DNA of 64,000 bases from Aquimarina amphilecti (lineage in GTDB: Bacteria; Bacteroidota; Bacteroidia; Flavobacteriales; Flavobacteriaceae): NCBI RefSeq assembly GCF_900109375.1, contig NZ_FOAB01000001.1, positions 1-64,000 of the forward strand, written 5' to 3'. Under the pieces are notes generated by a model, which did not search any database, was not told the DNA's origin, and saw only the letters and a list, made by a program, of their open reading frames with translations. The position numbers and the translations under genes are program-made. Shown here in pieces: positions 44,281 to 53,981 of this stretch (positions within the stretch are counted from its first letter, which is position 1; every line of letters begins with the position of its first letter).

Positions 44281-46478
44281 ATATTTTTTGGGATTGTAAT
44301 AATGAATTTTGTTCCTTGATTCAATTTGCTAATAACTTCAATTTTTCCTCCAAGGATTTCAATGTATCTTTTGGATAAGCTTAGACCAATTCCTGTCCCT
44401 TCATATTTTCGACTAAGGCCTATGCTTTCCTGAATAAATGGATCAAATATTTTCTTTAAACTATCTTTTCCAATTCCAATACCAGAATCTTTTATAGTAA
44501 TTTTTATCTTTTCTTTCTCTCCTTTTACTTTTACTAAAACCTTTCCCTCATCTGTATATTTAATGGAATTGTGAATGATATTATTTATAGCCGTTCGAAA
44601 AATATCTTCATCAATTAAAGCTGATGGACAATCTTCATCAAGTTTTAGAACATATTTTAATTTTTTTGAATTCGCAAAATGGCGATATTCTCTGTAAGAC
44701 GTCTCTATAGTGTAATTCATGTCAGCCTCTACATAGTTTAGATTTTTTTGAATCGTTTCTATTTCACTAAAATGCGATAGATTGTTTATAGTGGCAAGAA
44801 GTCTTTCTTTACTTTCATCTAAATAAGCACTTAGTTTTTCACGTTCTTCTGGATTTTCTTCACCAGATAATAAAATATTGCTTATGGTAACAATACCATT
44901 AAGAGGAGTCCGTATTTCATGACTAAAATTTGATAGTATATTTGATTTTAGGTTACTTAGTTCTTGTTCTTTTATATGCGCTTCTTTTCTAGCTATTTCC
45001 GCAGTCTTTTGTTCAGTAATATCATGAAAACTAACTAGAATTGAATTAACGTTATTTTCCTCGTCTTTAATAGGAGTATATTTTGATTCTAACCATTGCA
45101 AAGCCCCTTTGTAAGTAGTTCTCTCTATTTCTTTTTTGACTGTATGTCCTTTTAGAGCTTCATTGAATTCATGAAAAAATGAGGTTTTAAAATTTAGTGG
45201 CATTACTTCTATAAAAAGTGTAGGTTCCGTGGTGGGATCCACATTAAAATCTCTTTTTATTATTTTTAAAGAATCTTGATCTGCCATCAATATTTCTCCA
45301 GAAGTATTTAGTAAAACCGTATAAGCAAAACCATTATTAATCATGGCTAATAACCTACTATGATTTTCTGCTATCGTATGCTCATTTAATTTTCTTTGGT
45401 GCACATCGATAAGGTTACCAATCATCCTGGTAGTTTTGTTATTTTTATCCTTTTTTCGATATCCGTAGATTTCATAATATCTATAATCACCCTTTTTATT
45501 TTTTATTCTGTAATGATTAAAATAATGATGACCTTCTTTTTTTAGACCTTTAATATGACGTTTAATAGAATCATCTAGGTCATCCGGATGAATTAATTTC
45601 TTTAATAAATCGGTGGATATGAAATCTTTATCTAACGGTAATCCAAGCATTTTCTTAAAATCCGTACTGTAGTAAGTGGCATTAATATCAAAATGATGAT
45701 CAAATAAACCAGAACGTATGCCTTTTAGAGCTAGACGTTTGGTTTCTTCATTGTATTTTACTTTTTCTAAATAGTTATATCGTTCCGTTATATCAGCAAA
45801 ACTACCATTAATAAAAACTACTTTGTCATTATGAATAATAGGTTCTCCTAAAACTCTGATCCATTTTTCTGTACCCTTTTCTGTAACTATTTTTTCTGTA
45901 TAATCAGTAGGTTTTTTATTGATTAAATCCTCAAGAAACTTCCAAATTTTTGGTCTCGATTCTGGGCGGTAATAACTTATTGCCTTTTCCATTGTTATAG
46001 GAGTTCCTGGTTCTAAGTCGTGTAAGTTGTAACATTCTTTAGAAAAAAACATTTCTTCACTAATTGGATTGTAATACCAAGCACCTGTTTTGGTCAATTT
46101 TGATAATGAAATAAGCGAATAGTGTTCTTTGTTTTCTTCTGTAATATCGATTCCAGAAGCATAAATAAGATCATTGTAAAGAATGAAATCAAATTTTAGA
46201 GTTAGTATTCCAGTATTGGACGCTGGAGAAAACCGAAACGTATAGTTCTGTGGGGATTTAAGATTACAACATTTAGATATGATTTCTTCGAATTTATTTT
46301 CTTCTTCATCAATAATAAAATCCCTAATAGACATACCTATTATCTGATCACCAGGCAATTGAAATAGTGTTTCACTACGTTTATTGGCATAATGTACATT
46401 TCCTTCTTTATCTATAATAATAAGATAAAGCATTGTTTTTTCTGTCAAAGTAACAAACTCTTGTCCCGTAAATGCCAT
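44277..46478 (-). CDS. Soluble PAS-domain sensor histidine kinase
   Basis: No signal peptide or membrane helix is seen, so it senses a cytoplasmic signal. Four PAS-type modules cover about 10-115, 125-235, 245-360 and 370-490. HisKA follows with His520 (NFSHEIRTPLNG), and the ATPase domain shows INNIIHNSIKYT, IKDSGIGIG and GTGIGLSLSKR. It is an intact kinase, with the receiver gene next to it. The pair lies between the tssHBC operon and the effector island; regulation of secretion is an inference from place only. Confidence 0.9.
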   Translation of the reverse strand: MAFTGQEFVTLTEKTMLYLIIIDKEGNVHYANKRSETLFQLPGDQIIGMSIRDFIIDEEENKFEEIISKCCNLKSPQNYTFRFSPASNTGILTLKFDFILYNDLIYASGIDITEENKEHYSLISLSKLTKTGAWYYNPISEEMFFSKECYNLHDLEPGTPITMEKAISYYRPESRPKIWKFLEDLINKKPTDYTEKIVTEKGTEKWIRVLGEPIIHNDKVVFINGSFADITERYNYLEKVKYNEETKRLALKGIRSGLFDHHFDINATYYSTDFKKMLGLPLDKDFISTDLLKKLIHPDDLDDSIKRHIKGLKKEGHHYFNHYRIKNKKGDYRYYEIYGYRKKDKNNKTTRMIGNLIDVHQRKLNEHTIAENHSRLLAMINNGFAYTVLLNTSGEILMADQDSLKIIKRDFNVDPTTEPTLFIEVMPLNFKTSFFHEFNEALKGHTVKKEIERTTYKGALQWLESKYTPIKDEENNVNSILVSFHDITEQKTAEIARKEAHIKEQELSNLKSNILSNFSHEIRTPLNGIVTISNILLSGEENPEEREKLSAYLDESKERLLATINNLSHFSEIETIQKNLNYVEADMNYTIETSYREYRHFANSKKLKYVLKLDEDCPSALIDEDIFRTAINNIIHNSIKYTDEGKVLVKVKGEKEKIKITIKDSGIGIGKDSLKKIFDPFIQESIGLSRKYEGTGIGLSLSKRYIEILGGKIEVISKLNQGTKFIITIPKNI

Positions 46479-46630
46479 AAATAATGTAGGTGATTAGCTT
46501 TTTAAAGTTACAAAAATGATTTATATAAAGAAGCGTTACGCTGCTTTATATCGAATTACAATCTTTTTTGTAGGTTTTAATTGTTGTTTTTTTATAATTA
46601 ATATGGGAGTATTGATATATAAAGAGGTAC

Positions 46631-47026
46631 TTATTTAGGTCTTTTTATAAATCTATAAATTATAATAATTACTCCGATCAGTATAAGTACATATAATCCA
46701 TAAGATTGCCATAAGGAATTACTTTTGGTAGTGAGTAGGAGTGGTGTTTCTTTATTGTATAAAATTTTAATTGTATCTCCTTCATTGTCTAATGGACCTA
46801 TAAACGGGATATGCATTAGCTTTACGGTACTTGTGAGACTATCACCTTCTAAAGTTTTATAAGCAACTTTGGCAGTTGCAGAAGATCTCCTAGATCTAAC
46901 TTTGAAATTAATTTCCTGGATTACAGCCTCGGTTTCAATATATTCTGTAGTAGTGTCTTGAGCGATTAGTGAAAAAGAAAAGCAAATAAAAAAAATATTG
47001 ATGTAATAGATTTTAAAATTTTTCAT
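46631..47026 (-). CDS. DUF3592-like membrane protein
   Basis: The 131-residue protein has a signal peptide (to about 22), a beta-rich soluble domain (YIETEAVIQEINFKVRSRRS, then VAYKTLEGD and GDTIKILYNKETP) and a C-terminal membrane helix followed by basic residues. The pattern fits DUF3592, whose function is unknown. It stands at the downstream end of the T6SS cargo operon, separated by about 80 bases, and is not clearly part of it. Confidence 0.65.
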   Translation of the reverse strand: MKNFKIYYINIFFICFSFSLIAQDTTTEYIETEAVIQEINFKVRSRRSSATAKVAYKTLEGDSLTSTVKLMHIPFIGPLDNEGDTIKILYNKETPLLLTTKSNSLWQSYGLYVLILIGVIIIIYRFIKRPK

Positions 47027-47109
47027 TGTTGGTCAATTAGAATTCTAAATATACTACATCAATATTGGATTAAGAAATGAAATTTTTATTAGATAAATTT
47101 TAATAAGAT

Positions 47110-47730
47110 TTACCAATTTGTTTCCATTTTTTTAATGATTTCTTGTTTTGATTTTTCAGAAGCTAGTGAATTTTCTTTAAACCAGTGTATTGCAGTGTCC
47201 TTGTCCTTAATTAGAAGAGACATTGCGGCGATTCTTACCTGGCGTCTTATTTTTATAAACTTATGATAGTCATTTAACCATTCGTGTTTTTTTTCAATTC
47301 CATCTAAGATACTTTCTAGTGTTGGAAACTTGTTGAATAAATTAAAACCACCATCTTTAATATTTTCAATAATTTCATTGGCAATACTTTCTACTTGATC
47401 CGAATTATTAATAGGGATTGAAATAAAGTTGTTATCCGTATCTTTAAAGTGACTGATAGATCCAGTAATTATAGGATACGAATTTAGAAAATCCTGAATT
47501 ATCTTTTTATCTAAAGAATTCACTTCCTTATAATAAATACCCGATGTGATACCTATATATGTTTGACCTGTATGCGGAGCTCTTCCTTTTCTGGAGGAAA
47601 AAGAAATCACTTCTTCTCTTTTATGAAGTTTTTCTTTTCTAATAAAATCGTTTTTACCTCTTTTTGTATATCCTTTATCTATTAAAAAAGAACCTACTTT
47701 ATCTTTTACAGATTCTAATAGGTTATTCAT
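47110..47730 (-). CDS. DUF4304-like protein, candidate second immunity gene
   Basis: The 206-residue soluble protein starts with ESVKDKVGSFLIDKGYTKRG, then strands (EEVISFSSRKGRAPHTGQTY) and a C-terminal helical part. The N-terminal pattern of a helix, GYxKRG and a beta sheet resembles DUF4304. The start at 47730 avoids overlap with the upstream gene; a Met five codons earlier is possible. It is the fifth gene of the vgrG-rhs operon. DUF4304-type proteins are found next to polymorphic toxins, so immunity or a toxin-associated role is plausible but unproven. Confidence 0.55.
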   Translation of the reverse strand: MNNLLESVKDKVGSFLIDKGYTKRGKNDFIRKEKLHKREEVISFSSRKGRAPHTGQTYIGITSGIYYKEVNSLDKKIIQDFLNSYPIITGSISHFKDTDNNFISIPINNSDQVESIANEIIENIKDGGFNLFNKFPTLESILDGIEKKHEWLNDYHKFIKIRRQVRIAAMSLLIKDKDTAIHWFKENSLASEKSKQEIIKKMETNW

Positions 47731-47735
47731 GTTTA

Positions 47736-48479
47736 TTAGATACAATATTTTTCTAATTCCGGATAATCTCCGAACCAGAACTTGAAAGCTTTTTTATTAA
47801 TACCATCTTTCCCTAACCACCAATCTACCGGATAATTCCAATCAGAGCTATGAGTTTTCGTTGGAGCAATAGCCAAATTAGTATATTGATTTAATAAACC
47901 TTTATGTTCTTCTGTTTCTAAAATACTGCAGTAACCTAAAGTTTCTAGAAGTGCCTGCCTTTGTTCAGAATCAGATTTAAATCCTTTTATTTTAGAGATT
48001 TTTTTTTGTAACTCTTTTTTTACAGTATCCTTGTTGTTTGCATTTTCTAATATTTCTAATATTTCTAAAAATATTTTATAATCCTCTTTTTTAGGTTTGA
48101 TACTTTTTAATTCATTCGTTTTCTTAAGATAATAAAAATAGTCTAAGAGATCAAAGCCTGTTAATCCTCCTATTTCCTCAAAGGACTCTTCCACTAATTC
48201 AGTATCCAGCTCAATTTGTTCATAACTAGAACAAAAATCACAAGGTGATATTCGTGACGGTTTTTGATTTTTTACAAGTTTGAATTTGTGTTTCGGAAAT
48301 GACTGCAGTATTGCAAAAACTGGTAAACCGCTTCTGAAACTTAAATGATCTGAACTCAAACTCGATAAGAATGCAGATGTGTATTTTATTTTATCCGCCT
48401 TTTTATATTCTACGAAAATTCCTTCTATTAATTCATCGTGACTTACGATATCTTTTTCTAATAGTTTATCAGTATTCAT
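47736..48479 (-). CDS. Candidate immunity protein for the Rhs toxin
   Basis: The 247-residue soluble protein begins two bases after the rhs stop, the standard place of an immunity gene. It is acidic in its middle and has a Cys pair (CDFCSS, about residues 79-84), a Trp-rich C-terminus (DWNYPVDWWLGKDG) and no signal peptide, consistent with protection from a toxin acting in the cytoplasm such as a nuclease. No family is recognised. Its function is inferred from place and cell location only. Confidence 0.55.
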   Translation of the reverse strand: MNTDKLLEKDIVSHDELIEGIFVEYKKADKIKYTSAFLSSLSSDHLSFRSGLPVFAILQSFPKHKFKLVKNQKPSRISPCDFCSSYEQIELDTELVEESFEEIGGLTGFDLLDYFYYLKKTNELKSIKPKKEDYKIFLEILEILENANNKDTVKKELQKKISKIKGFKSDSEQRQALLETLGYCSILETEEHKGLLNQYTNLAIAPTKTHSSDWNYPVDWWLGKDGINKKAFKFWFGDYPELEKYCI

Positions 48480-48481
48480 AA

Positions 48482-51400
48482 TTATTTACAGCCTAAATCT
48501 TTAAAATTTAATTCATCTAACGTTGGTAATTCAGTTACTTTTTTACCATTTAATAGCTTATCAGCTGCTTTGAGTCTTCTTTTACCTTTAGTCTTTTTCT
48601 GTTTTGCTTCAGACATACCATTTATTTTATTTCCTCTAGCTTTATCACTATTCCTACCCAGTAAATCATTTTCCGCAACTCCCCTTTGTTCAACACCTCT
48701 TACCGTATCCTTTGGTGTTTTAACTGGTGTTTTTCTTTTCAAAGTATCTCCTTCACCGAATCTAGCTCCATCTGTTCCTGTAGTTTTAGAATGTCTCCTT
48801 CCTACATCTTTCATACTTTGATTGTCAGATGCTCTACCATGATAATATGCGTTACCATTTGAATCTTCCAAAACGTAATTCCAGTCTAATCCAAAAACAT
48901 CGATTATTGAGTTAGTGTCTGAAACATAATTATATAAATTATATTCTCTACTATTAATCCCTATAGGATCTTGTGATATATAGACTCCTTCATTCGGGCT
49001 ATAATATCTAAACCTATTATAGCACAATCCTGTTTCTATATCTTCATATTGTCCTTGGTATCTAAATGGACAATCTTCCAAAGAACCTTTAGCTAACTTA
49101 CGTACTTTTCCATAAATATCATACTCTACTTGCCAGGTTTTTTCACCATTACTATTATACATTTCTACAGGAGTGCCTAGATAATCCGTAATGATAGAGT
49201 AGGAGTCCTCTTCTGTAATCTTAGCAGCAGGTTTAAAGGTGCCTTCATCAAATACCCAAGTAACTAAATTTTCAATAGGCTCTGGTTTACTTTCTTTGAG
49301 CATACCATATTCATCTACTACTAATTCGGGTCTTTGATTGAGATCATATTTCCATTCATGGAGCGGTACGTTGCCGTCCCAGACGAATCTTGTTATTTGC
49401 TTATTGGCCTTCGACAGGCTCAGGCTGACATCCGTGATCTTAGCGGTACGACGACCAAGTGCGTCGTATTCAAATTCAATAGTGTTATTTTTTGGATCAG
49501 TAACTGATCGTAGCATTCCGTTGCCGTACCAAGAATATTCAAATGTGCCAGTGGCACTGATTTTGGTGATTAGATTTCCTTCGGCATCGTACTTAAACTT
49601 ATTTCCATTGGCTTCCAGTAATTGTCCTCCAGTTCCATATTTTCGATCTCCTTTACCCTCGGTTCTGTATAAATTACCTACTTCGTCTGGTAGTTTATAG
49701 TCAAACTGTTTGTTTTCATATCGTGCTCCTGCCAAATTATTGAACTCGTCATAGCTATAGGCTACAGTTCCATTGGTTAATTGATCTACCATTTTGGTCA
49801 GTCGATCATTTACGTTCCAGGTATAGGTCCGATGACGCATTTCTTTATTTCCAGCCGTTACTTTGTGTTGTATTGGTCTGCCCGCTTGATCATATTCGAT
49901 ATGATTAATGATACCACCAGGAAGCATTCTTTCTACTTCCATTCCTAAGCTATTGTGTGCAAATTGTGCATTCCAAGCTTTCGTTGATTCTTCAGATTGA
50001 GATAGATTATTAGCGTTTATTTTTTCTATCAATCCAAGTTTAGTTCTGGTAATTGCAATATTTGCTCCAAGACTACTTGTAATGTTAGTTCGATTGCTTA
50101 AAGAGTCGTATTCACTTTCTACCAGGTGTCCATCTTGATTTTCGGCTATTATACGTCCTGCGGTATCTCGTATGAGTTGCACATGACTATTTTCATTTAC
50201 AGCTTCAATCAAATTACCGTTAAGATCATAACTATAGGTTTCCCATGTACCATCGCTGTATTCTGCTCTTGTAATTCTACCGTTAAAATCATATTCGTAC
50301 TCCGTATATTTATCATCAGGTCTATTTACTTTTAATACTTTTCCCGCTCGATCCCGATCATATTTTCGGGTAAGTCCATCAAAACCAATTTCTCTAATAA
50401 TTTCCCCTTTTTCATTTCTAGAAAAACGATAGTATTCATTATGCTCATTGGTAATGGTATTCAGTTGTTCTTCTGTATCATATTTAAAGTAAACTTTTCT
50501 ACTATTTTCTTCTCTCATTTTGAGACTTCCCATAGGAGTGTAGTCAAAATTAACTTCTCGTTTCTTTTGATCTATGGTCTGGATTACCTCATCATAGGCA
50601 TTATACTTTAATTTAATAAGATTATTATCTGCTTGTCGTATTTGATAGATACGGTCTAATTCATCATAAAAGAATTGTTGTTGATGGTCTTCAGAATTTT
50701 TGGTATGTAAACATCTTCCCCAAGGGTCATATTCCCAAGTAGATTCTGCATTATTAGGTAATGTTAATTTATTTAGGTTATGATCTTCATCATAATTTAG
50801 AAAAGTCCTATTCCCTGCATTGTCTCTTACTTCATTGATCAATCCTTGCTCATTATATTCAAAGGAAGTAACACCTCCATCTAATCCAATTACAGCATGT
50901 AGACGATCATTTTCAAAGGATTTTACTACTGATCCACCAGCAGGATCTTTGGTAAGTACTAATCTGTCTTTTTCGTCATATACAAACCCAATTACAGAAC
51001 CATCAGGCTGATGTAATCCGGTTAGATTTCCTCTATTATCATAACCATATCCAGTAATATTTCCTTCTTCATCAATATCTCGATAGGGTTCCATATACGG
51101 AGTATATTCATGGAATATATGATCACCTTTAGGGTCGGTTACTTGAGTACAGAGATTTAGGTTGTTAAAGTAATAGATACTCTCTTGATCTAACGAATTA
51201 GTTACTACGTTATATCCTTTGTTATATTCTATAGTCCCCGAAAGAATTCCTTGATCTCCCCAAGTCTCAATACATTTGGCTCCAGTATTTTTTCCGTCGT
51301 ATTTCCAATAGAAAGCTTGTCCATTACGATCTGTTTTTTTGACCATAAGATGATTCTCATATTCCATGATCGTCTTTTGATCTAATGCGTCGATGATTTC

Positions 51401-52612
51401 TATGAGATCTCCATCTTTATTATATGTGTACTGTACTAATATTCTTGTAACTCCTTGATGCGTTGCTGTCACTTTTGTCACTCTACTAGCTTCATCCAGA
51501 TCTAGATCAATTCGTCTGCCAGCGGTATCTATTATTTGTTCTAATTGATATACTGCATTGTATATAAACCTTACTTCAAATCCTTCAGGGTTTCGTAGTC
51601 TTGTAGGTTTGTATAATGTATCTGTATATTTTTTAAAAGTATAGGTTTGTTTAGATTGATGATCAATAATTTCATAAGTGCTAGCATCAATACAGCTTAA
51701 AGTTAATTTCTCTGTGCGGTTATAAGAAGATTCATTTTCTACAACTAATAAAGGGAAAGAAGTTATTCTTCCATCTGGTAATCGCATTACAATGGAATCT
51801 TCATCATAATCAATATACATTGCTAGGTCATAATTACAATGCATTCCATGCCCCATCATTCCTTCATATCCAGAATCTGAATACCAATTTCGTTCCCAAC
51901 GGATTGGTATAGGTCCGGCAATGCTAAAATCTTCTCCTTCATATACCATACGACCTGTAATAAGGTCGACAGGTTCGAATCCCATTTTACACATTTTTTT
52001 ACTAAGCCCTTCAGTAGCAGGGAATTTTTTTAATACTTTATGGTTTAGTTTGGTTAGTCCTTTTCCGGCTCCTTTCATTAGCGCTCCAAAACCATATGAC
52101 ATTACAAGAGCCATTAGCATTCCCATCAAATCTGGAGCGTATGGTCCACCTACATTTACAGGTTTTCCCATTGGTAAAGGAACACTCATTGATGATGGTA
52201 GATATAAACTAGGAATTGGTTTCATCTTTTTTCCTGGTGTTAATGACAACGGCATTCCGATATCATTACAAGTCATTGTCATATATCCAGCAGGAGTAAA
52301 ATAAGCATCTTCAGCACTTACTTTTGTACTGCCAAAAAAGTTCATAGAATCATGACCAATCATAGGCGCCATAGCAAATGGACCACCCATAGGAATGTGT
52401 ATTACAGTACCGATCATACCTGCGGTACCACTATTTCCTTTGGGAACACAATTTACATTAACGGTAGAGCCAATAATCGGAACATAATCCATTGGGTCAA
52501 CTACCATACCGATATATGGGTGCGGAATTGGTACCGGTACTCCTGGAGGAACGATAATGATATGTATATCAATTCCGATGACAGGGGTAAAGTGTTTACT
52601 TGCTAATAACAT
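48482..52612 (-). CDS. Rhs protein with PAAR-like N-terminus and C-terminal candidate nuclease toxin
   Basis: The 1376-residue T6SS cargo protein has several parts. Residues 1-120 are a Gly/Pro-rich PAAR-like region (VNVNCVPKGNSG, TVIHIPMGGPF, YMTMTCNDIG) that would cap VgrG. A short hydrophobic stretch follows (about 160-185), then a DUF6531-type segment (FEPVDLITGRMVYEGEDFSI, about 213-232). YD/RHS repeats fill about 300-1110 and make the shell. The Rhs core follows (RYQGQYEDIETGLCYNRFRY, then the DPIGI motif). The last 134 residues (1243-1376) are the variable tip, with YYHGR (1256-1260), RRH (1272-1274), RGVEQ with Glu1308 and NKIN (1328-1331), which fits a GIY-YIG/Tox-URI-like nuclease. 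A repeat is inserted near residue 1061. No lipase motif is seen. Confidence 0.8.
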   Translation of the reverse strand: MLLASKHFTPVIGIDIHIIIVPPGVPVPIPHPYIGMVVDPMDYVPIIGSTVNVNCVPKGNSGTAGMIGTVIHIPMGGPFAMAPMIGHDSMNFFGSTKVSAEDAYFTPAGYMTMTCNDIGMPLSLTPGKKMKPIPSLYLPSSMSVPLPMGKPVNVGGPYAPDLMGMLMALVMSYGFGALMKGAGKGLTKLNHKVLKKFPATEGLSKKMCKMGFEPVDLITGRMVYEGEDFSIAGPIPIRWERNWYSDSGYEGMMGHGMHCNYDLAMYIDYDEDSIVMRLPDGRITSFPLLVVENESSYNRTEKLTLSCIDASTYEIIDHQSKQTYTFKKYTDTLYKPTRLRNPEGFEVRFIYNAVYQLEQIIDTAGRRIDLDLDEASRVTKVTATHQGVTRILVQYTYNKDGDLIEIIDALDQKTIMEYENHLMVKKTDRNGQAFYWKYDGKNTGAKCIETWGDQGILSGTIEYNKGYNVVTNSLDQESIYYFNNLNLCTQVTDPKGDHIFHEYTPYMEPYRDIDEEGNITGYGYDNRGNLTGLHQPDGSVIGFVYDEKDRLVLTKDPAGGSVVKSFENDRLHAVIGLDGGVTSFEYNEQGLINEVRDNAGNRTFLNYDEDHNLNKLTLPNNAESTWEYDPWGRCLHTKNSEDHQQQFFYDELDRIYQIRQADNNLIKLKYNAYDEVIQTIDQKKREVNFDYTPMGSLKMREENSRKVYFKYDTEEQLNTITNEHNEYYRFSRNEKGEIIREIGFDGLTRKYDRDRAGKVLKVNRPDDKYTEYEYDFNGRITRAEYSDGTWETYSYDLNGNLIEAVNENSHVQLIRDTAGRIIAENQDGHLVESEYDSLSNRTNITSSLGANIAITRTKLGLIEKINANNLSQSEESTKAWNAQFAHNSLGMEVERMLPGGIINHIEYDQAGRPIQHKVTAGNKEMRHRTYTWNVNDRLTKMVDQLTNGTVAYSYDEFNNLAGARYENKQFDYKLPDEVGNLYRTEGKGDRKYGTGGQLLEANGNKFKYDAEGNLITKISATGTFEYSWYGNGMLRSVTDPKNNTIEFEYDALGRRTAKITDVSLSLSKANKQITRFVWDGNVPLHEWKYDLNQRPELVVDEYGMLKESKPEPIENLVTWVFDEGTFKPAAKITEEDSYSIITDYLGTPVEMYNSNGEKTWQVEYDIYGKVRKLAKGSLEDCPFRYQGQYEDIETGLCYNRFRYYSPNEGVYISQDPIGINSREYNLYNYVSDTNSIIDVFGLDWNYVLEDSNGNAYYHGRASDNQSMKDVGRRHSKTTGTDGARFGEGDTLKRKTPVKTPKDTVRGVEQRGVAENDLLGRNSDKARGNKINGMSEAKQKKTKGKRRLKAADKLLNGKKVTELPTLDELNFKDLGCK
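49408..49430. repeat. GC-rich interspersed repeat inside rhs
   Basis: The stretch TTCGACAGGCTCAGGCTGAC (within 49408-49430) is GC-rich in an AT-rich gene and resembles an interspersed repeat I know from the intergenic regions of many flavobacteria. On the coding strand it gives Asp-Val-Ser-Leu-Ser-Leu-Ser-Lys-Ala-Asn (from residue 1061), a linker that is absent from usual Rhs repeats here. No second copy occurs in this window. Confidence 0.5.
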
Positions 52613-52614
52613 AT

Positions 52615-53976
52615 CTAGAACCAGTTTAAAATTGAAAGACTCTTTTTTTCCATTTCTTTACGGTGCGTTTCTACAGTTAATCTCCATTGTTCTCCTTCAA
52701 TCTCTTTCATGAACGTATCTATAGATTCACACTCCTCTTTATTTCTGTTTTTCTCGCAGCTATTGTAATAATCTGCTGCTATGTATGCCAAACAGGTCGA
52801 TTTTATTAATTCTGGAGCTAACGAAACTCCGTATTGGTAGGCTTCAGTAACAATATTAGTGTACCTTTTTTTGTCTCTTTTTTTAATCACATTGTATCCC
52901 AACCACCATGCAGTTAATGCTTGCGGTCCAAAACCATATTCAATAGACATTTCCGCTTGTTTACAAAATAAATCAGCTGCTATATCTTTTTGTTTTTGTA
53001 ACTGTTTACAACTCGCTTGATACCCATAATTTTGCACAATAATTGGCTTGCAAGTATCATCACCTCCTGATAAACCTTGTTTTGCGATTGCCATCCCTTT
53101 TTGTAATAGCTCTTCAATAATTTGATATTCTTTGAAATTGAAAAGCATTCCTGCATAGATAACGTGAGCTGTGGCAAAGGCTGATTTGCTTCCAGACTTC
53201 TGGGTAACCATTAGTCCTTTTTTACCCCAATTATGAAGTCGTGGAAGGTTTTTTTTAGTAACGCTTTTAGACATTTCTATCATACATTGTCTAAATTGAA
53301 CTTCAGGATCATTAGGATCACCAGCAGCCGCTATTTTATTGATGGCTCCTTGTAAATCTATAGGAACTGCCAAAGATTTTGAAATGCCCTGATGTGTTTT
53401 TGAAAGTTCGTCAAAGTGCCTTTCTTCAACATAGTCAAAAAACATAAGTCTTACTTTATCTGGTAAACCTAATGTTATCATTAAGTCAATCCACTTGGCA
53501 TATTCTTTTGTACTTTCTATTGAATAAGGGTAAAGTGATAATGCTAATGATAATTGCGGATTAGGCATGGCTTTCTGAAAAGTGCTTAACATTTCTAATA
53601 ATAATAAATTGTAATCCGTATTTTTATTTTGGAGTTTTGCTTCATATTCAGAAACTTCCCAATTAAATTTCAGATCTTTTGCTTTCAGATCTTGCTGTAA
53701 CTTTTCATCTTTTTTATATGTTTCAATCCAATCTTGTATTAGTTTTTGACTATGAGTTTCTTTATTCTCAAAAGCCGTAAGTAATACAATTGGAACATCC
53801 GGAATTCCTCCGTTAGGAGTAGATTCTAGTCGTAAGAAACCTTCATATAATCTAGCTTGATCAGGTCTTATGAGCCACCTAATCAATTGGAGATGGTCAT
53901 GTGGACTTACCTCATCAATCCATTTTTGTTGAATTGTGGTAATTAATTGCGCTATGGGATTATGTTCATTGTTCAT
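52615..53976 (-). CDS. Candidate T6SS effector-loading adaptor
   Basis: The 453-residue protein lies between vgrG and rhs with gaps of five and two bases, the place that holds adaptors or chaperones (DUF4123, DUF1795/EagR, DUF2169) in other T6SS. It is none of these by eye. It is soluble and mostly helical with TPR/HEAT-like periodicity from about residue 170 on (FATAHVIYAGMLFNFKEYQI, then LLQKGMAIAKQG). The N-terminal 100 residues (HDHLQLIRWLIRPDQARLYE) look like a separate domain. No signal peptide or catalytic motif is seen. The role is inferred from context. Confidence 0.55.
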   Translation of the reverse strand: MNNEHNPIAQLITTIQQKWIDEVSPHDHLQLIRWLIRPDQARLYEGFLRLESTPNGGIPDVPIVLLTAFENKETHSQKLIQDWIETYKKDEKLQQDLKAKDLKFNWEVSEYEAKLQNKNTDYNLLLLEMLSTFQKAMPNPQLSLALSLYPYSIESTKEYAKWIDLMITLGLPDKVRLMFFDYVEERHFDELSKTHQGISKSLAVPIDLQGAINKIAAAGDPNDPEVQFRQCMIEMSKSVTKKNLPRLHNWGKKGLMVTQKSGSKSAFATAHVIYAGMLFNFKEYQIIEELLQKGMAIAKQGLSGGDDTCKPIIVQNYGYQASCKQLQKQKDIAADLFCKQAEMSIEYGFGPQALTAWWLGYNVIKKRDKKRYTNIVTEAYQYGVSLAPELIKSTCLAYIAADYYNSCEKNRNKEECESIDTFMKEIEGEQWRLTVETHRKEMEKKSLSILNWF

Positions 53977-53981
53977 GATAA

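Noticed and set aside
48482..52612. Frameshift or fusion artefact in rhs because of its low similarity between parts
   Set aside because: The frame is open over its whole length and the order PAAR-like, RHS repeats, core, variable tip is the normal one for Rhs cargo.
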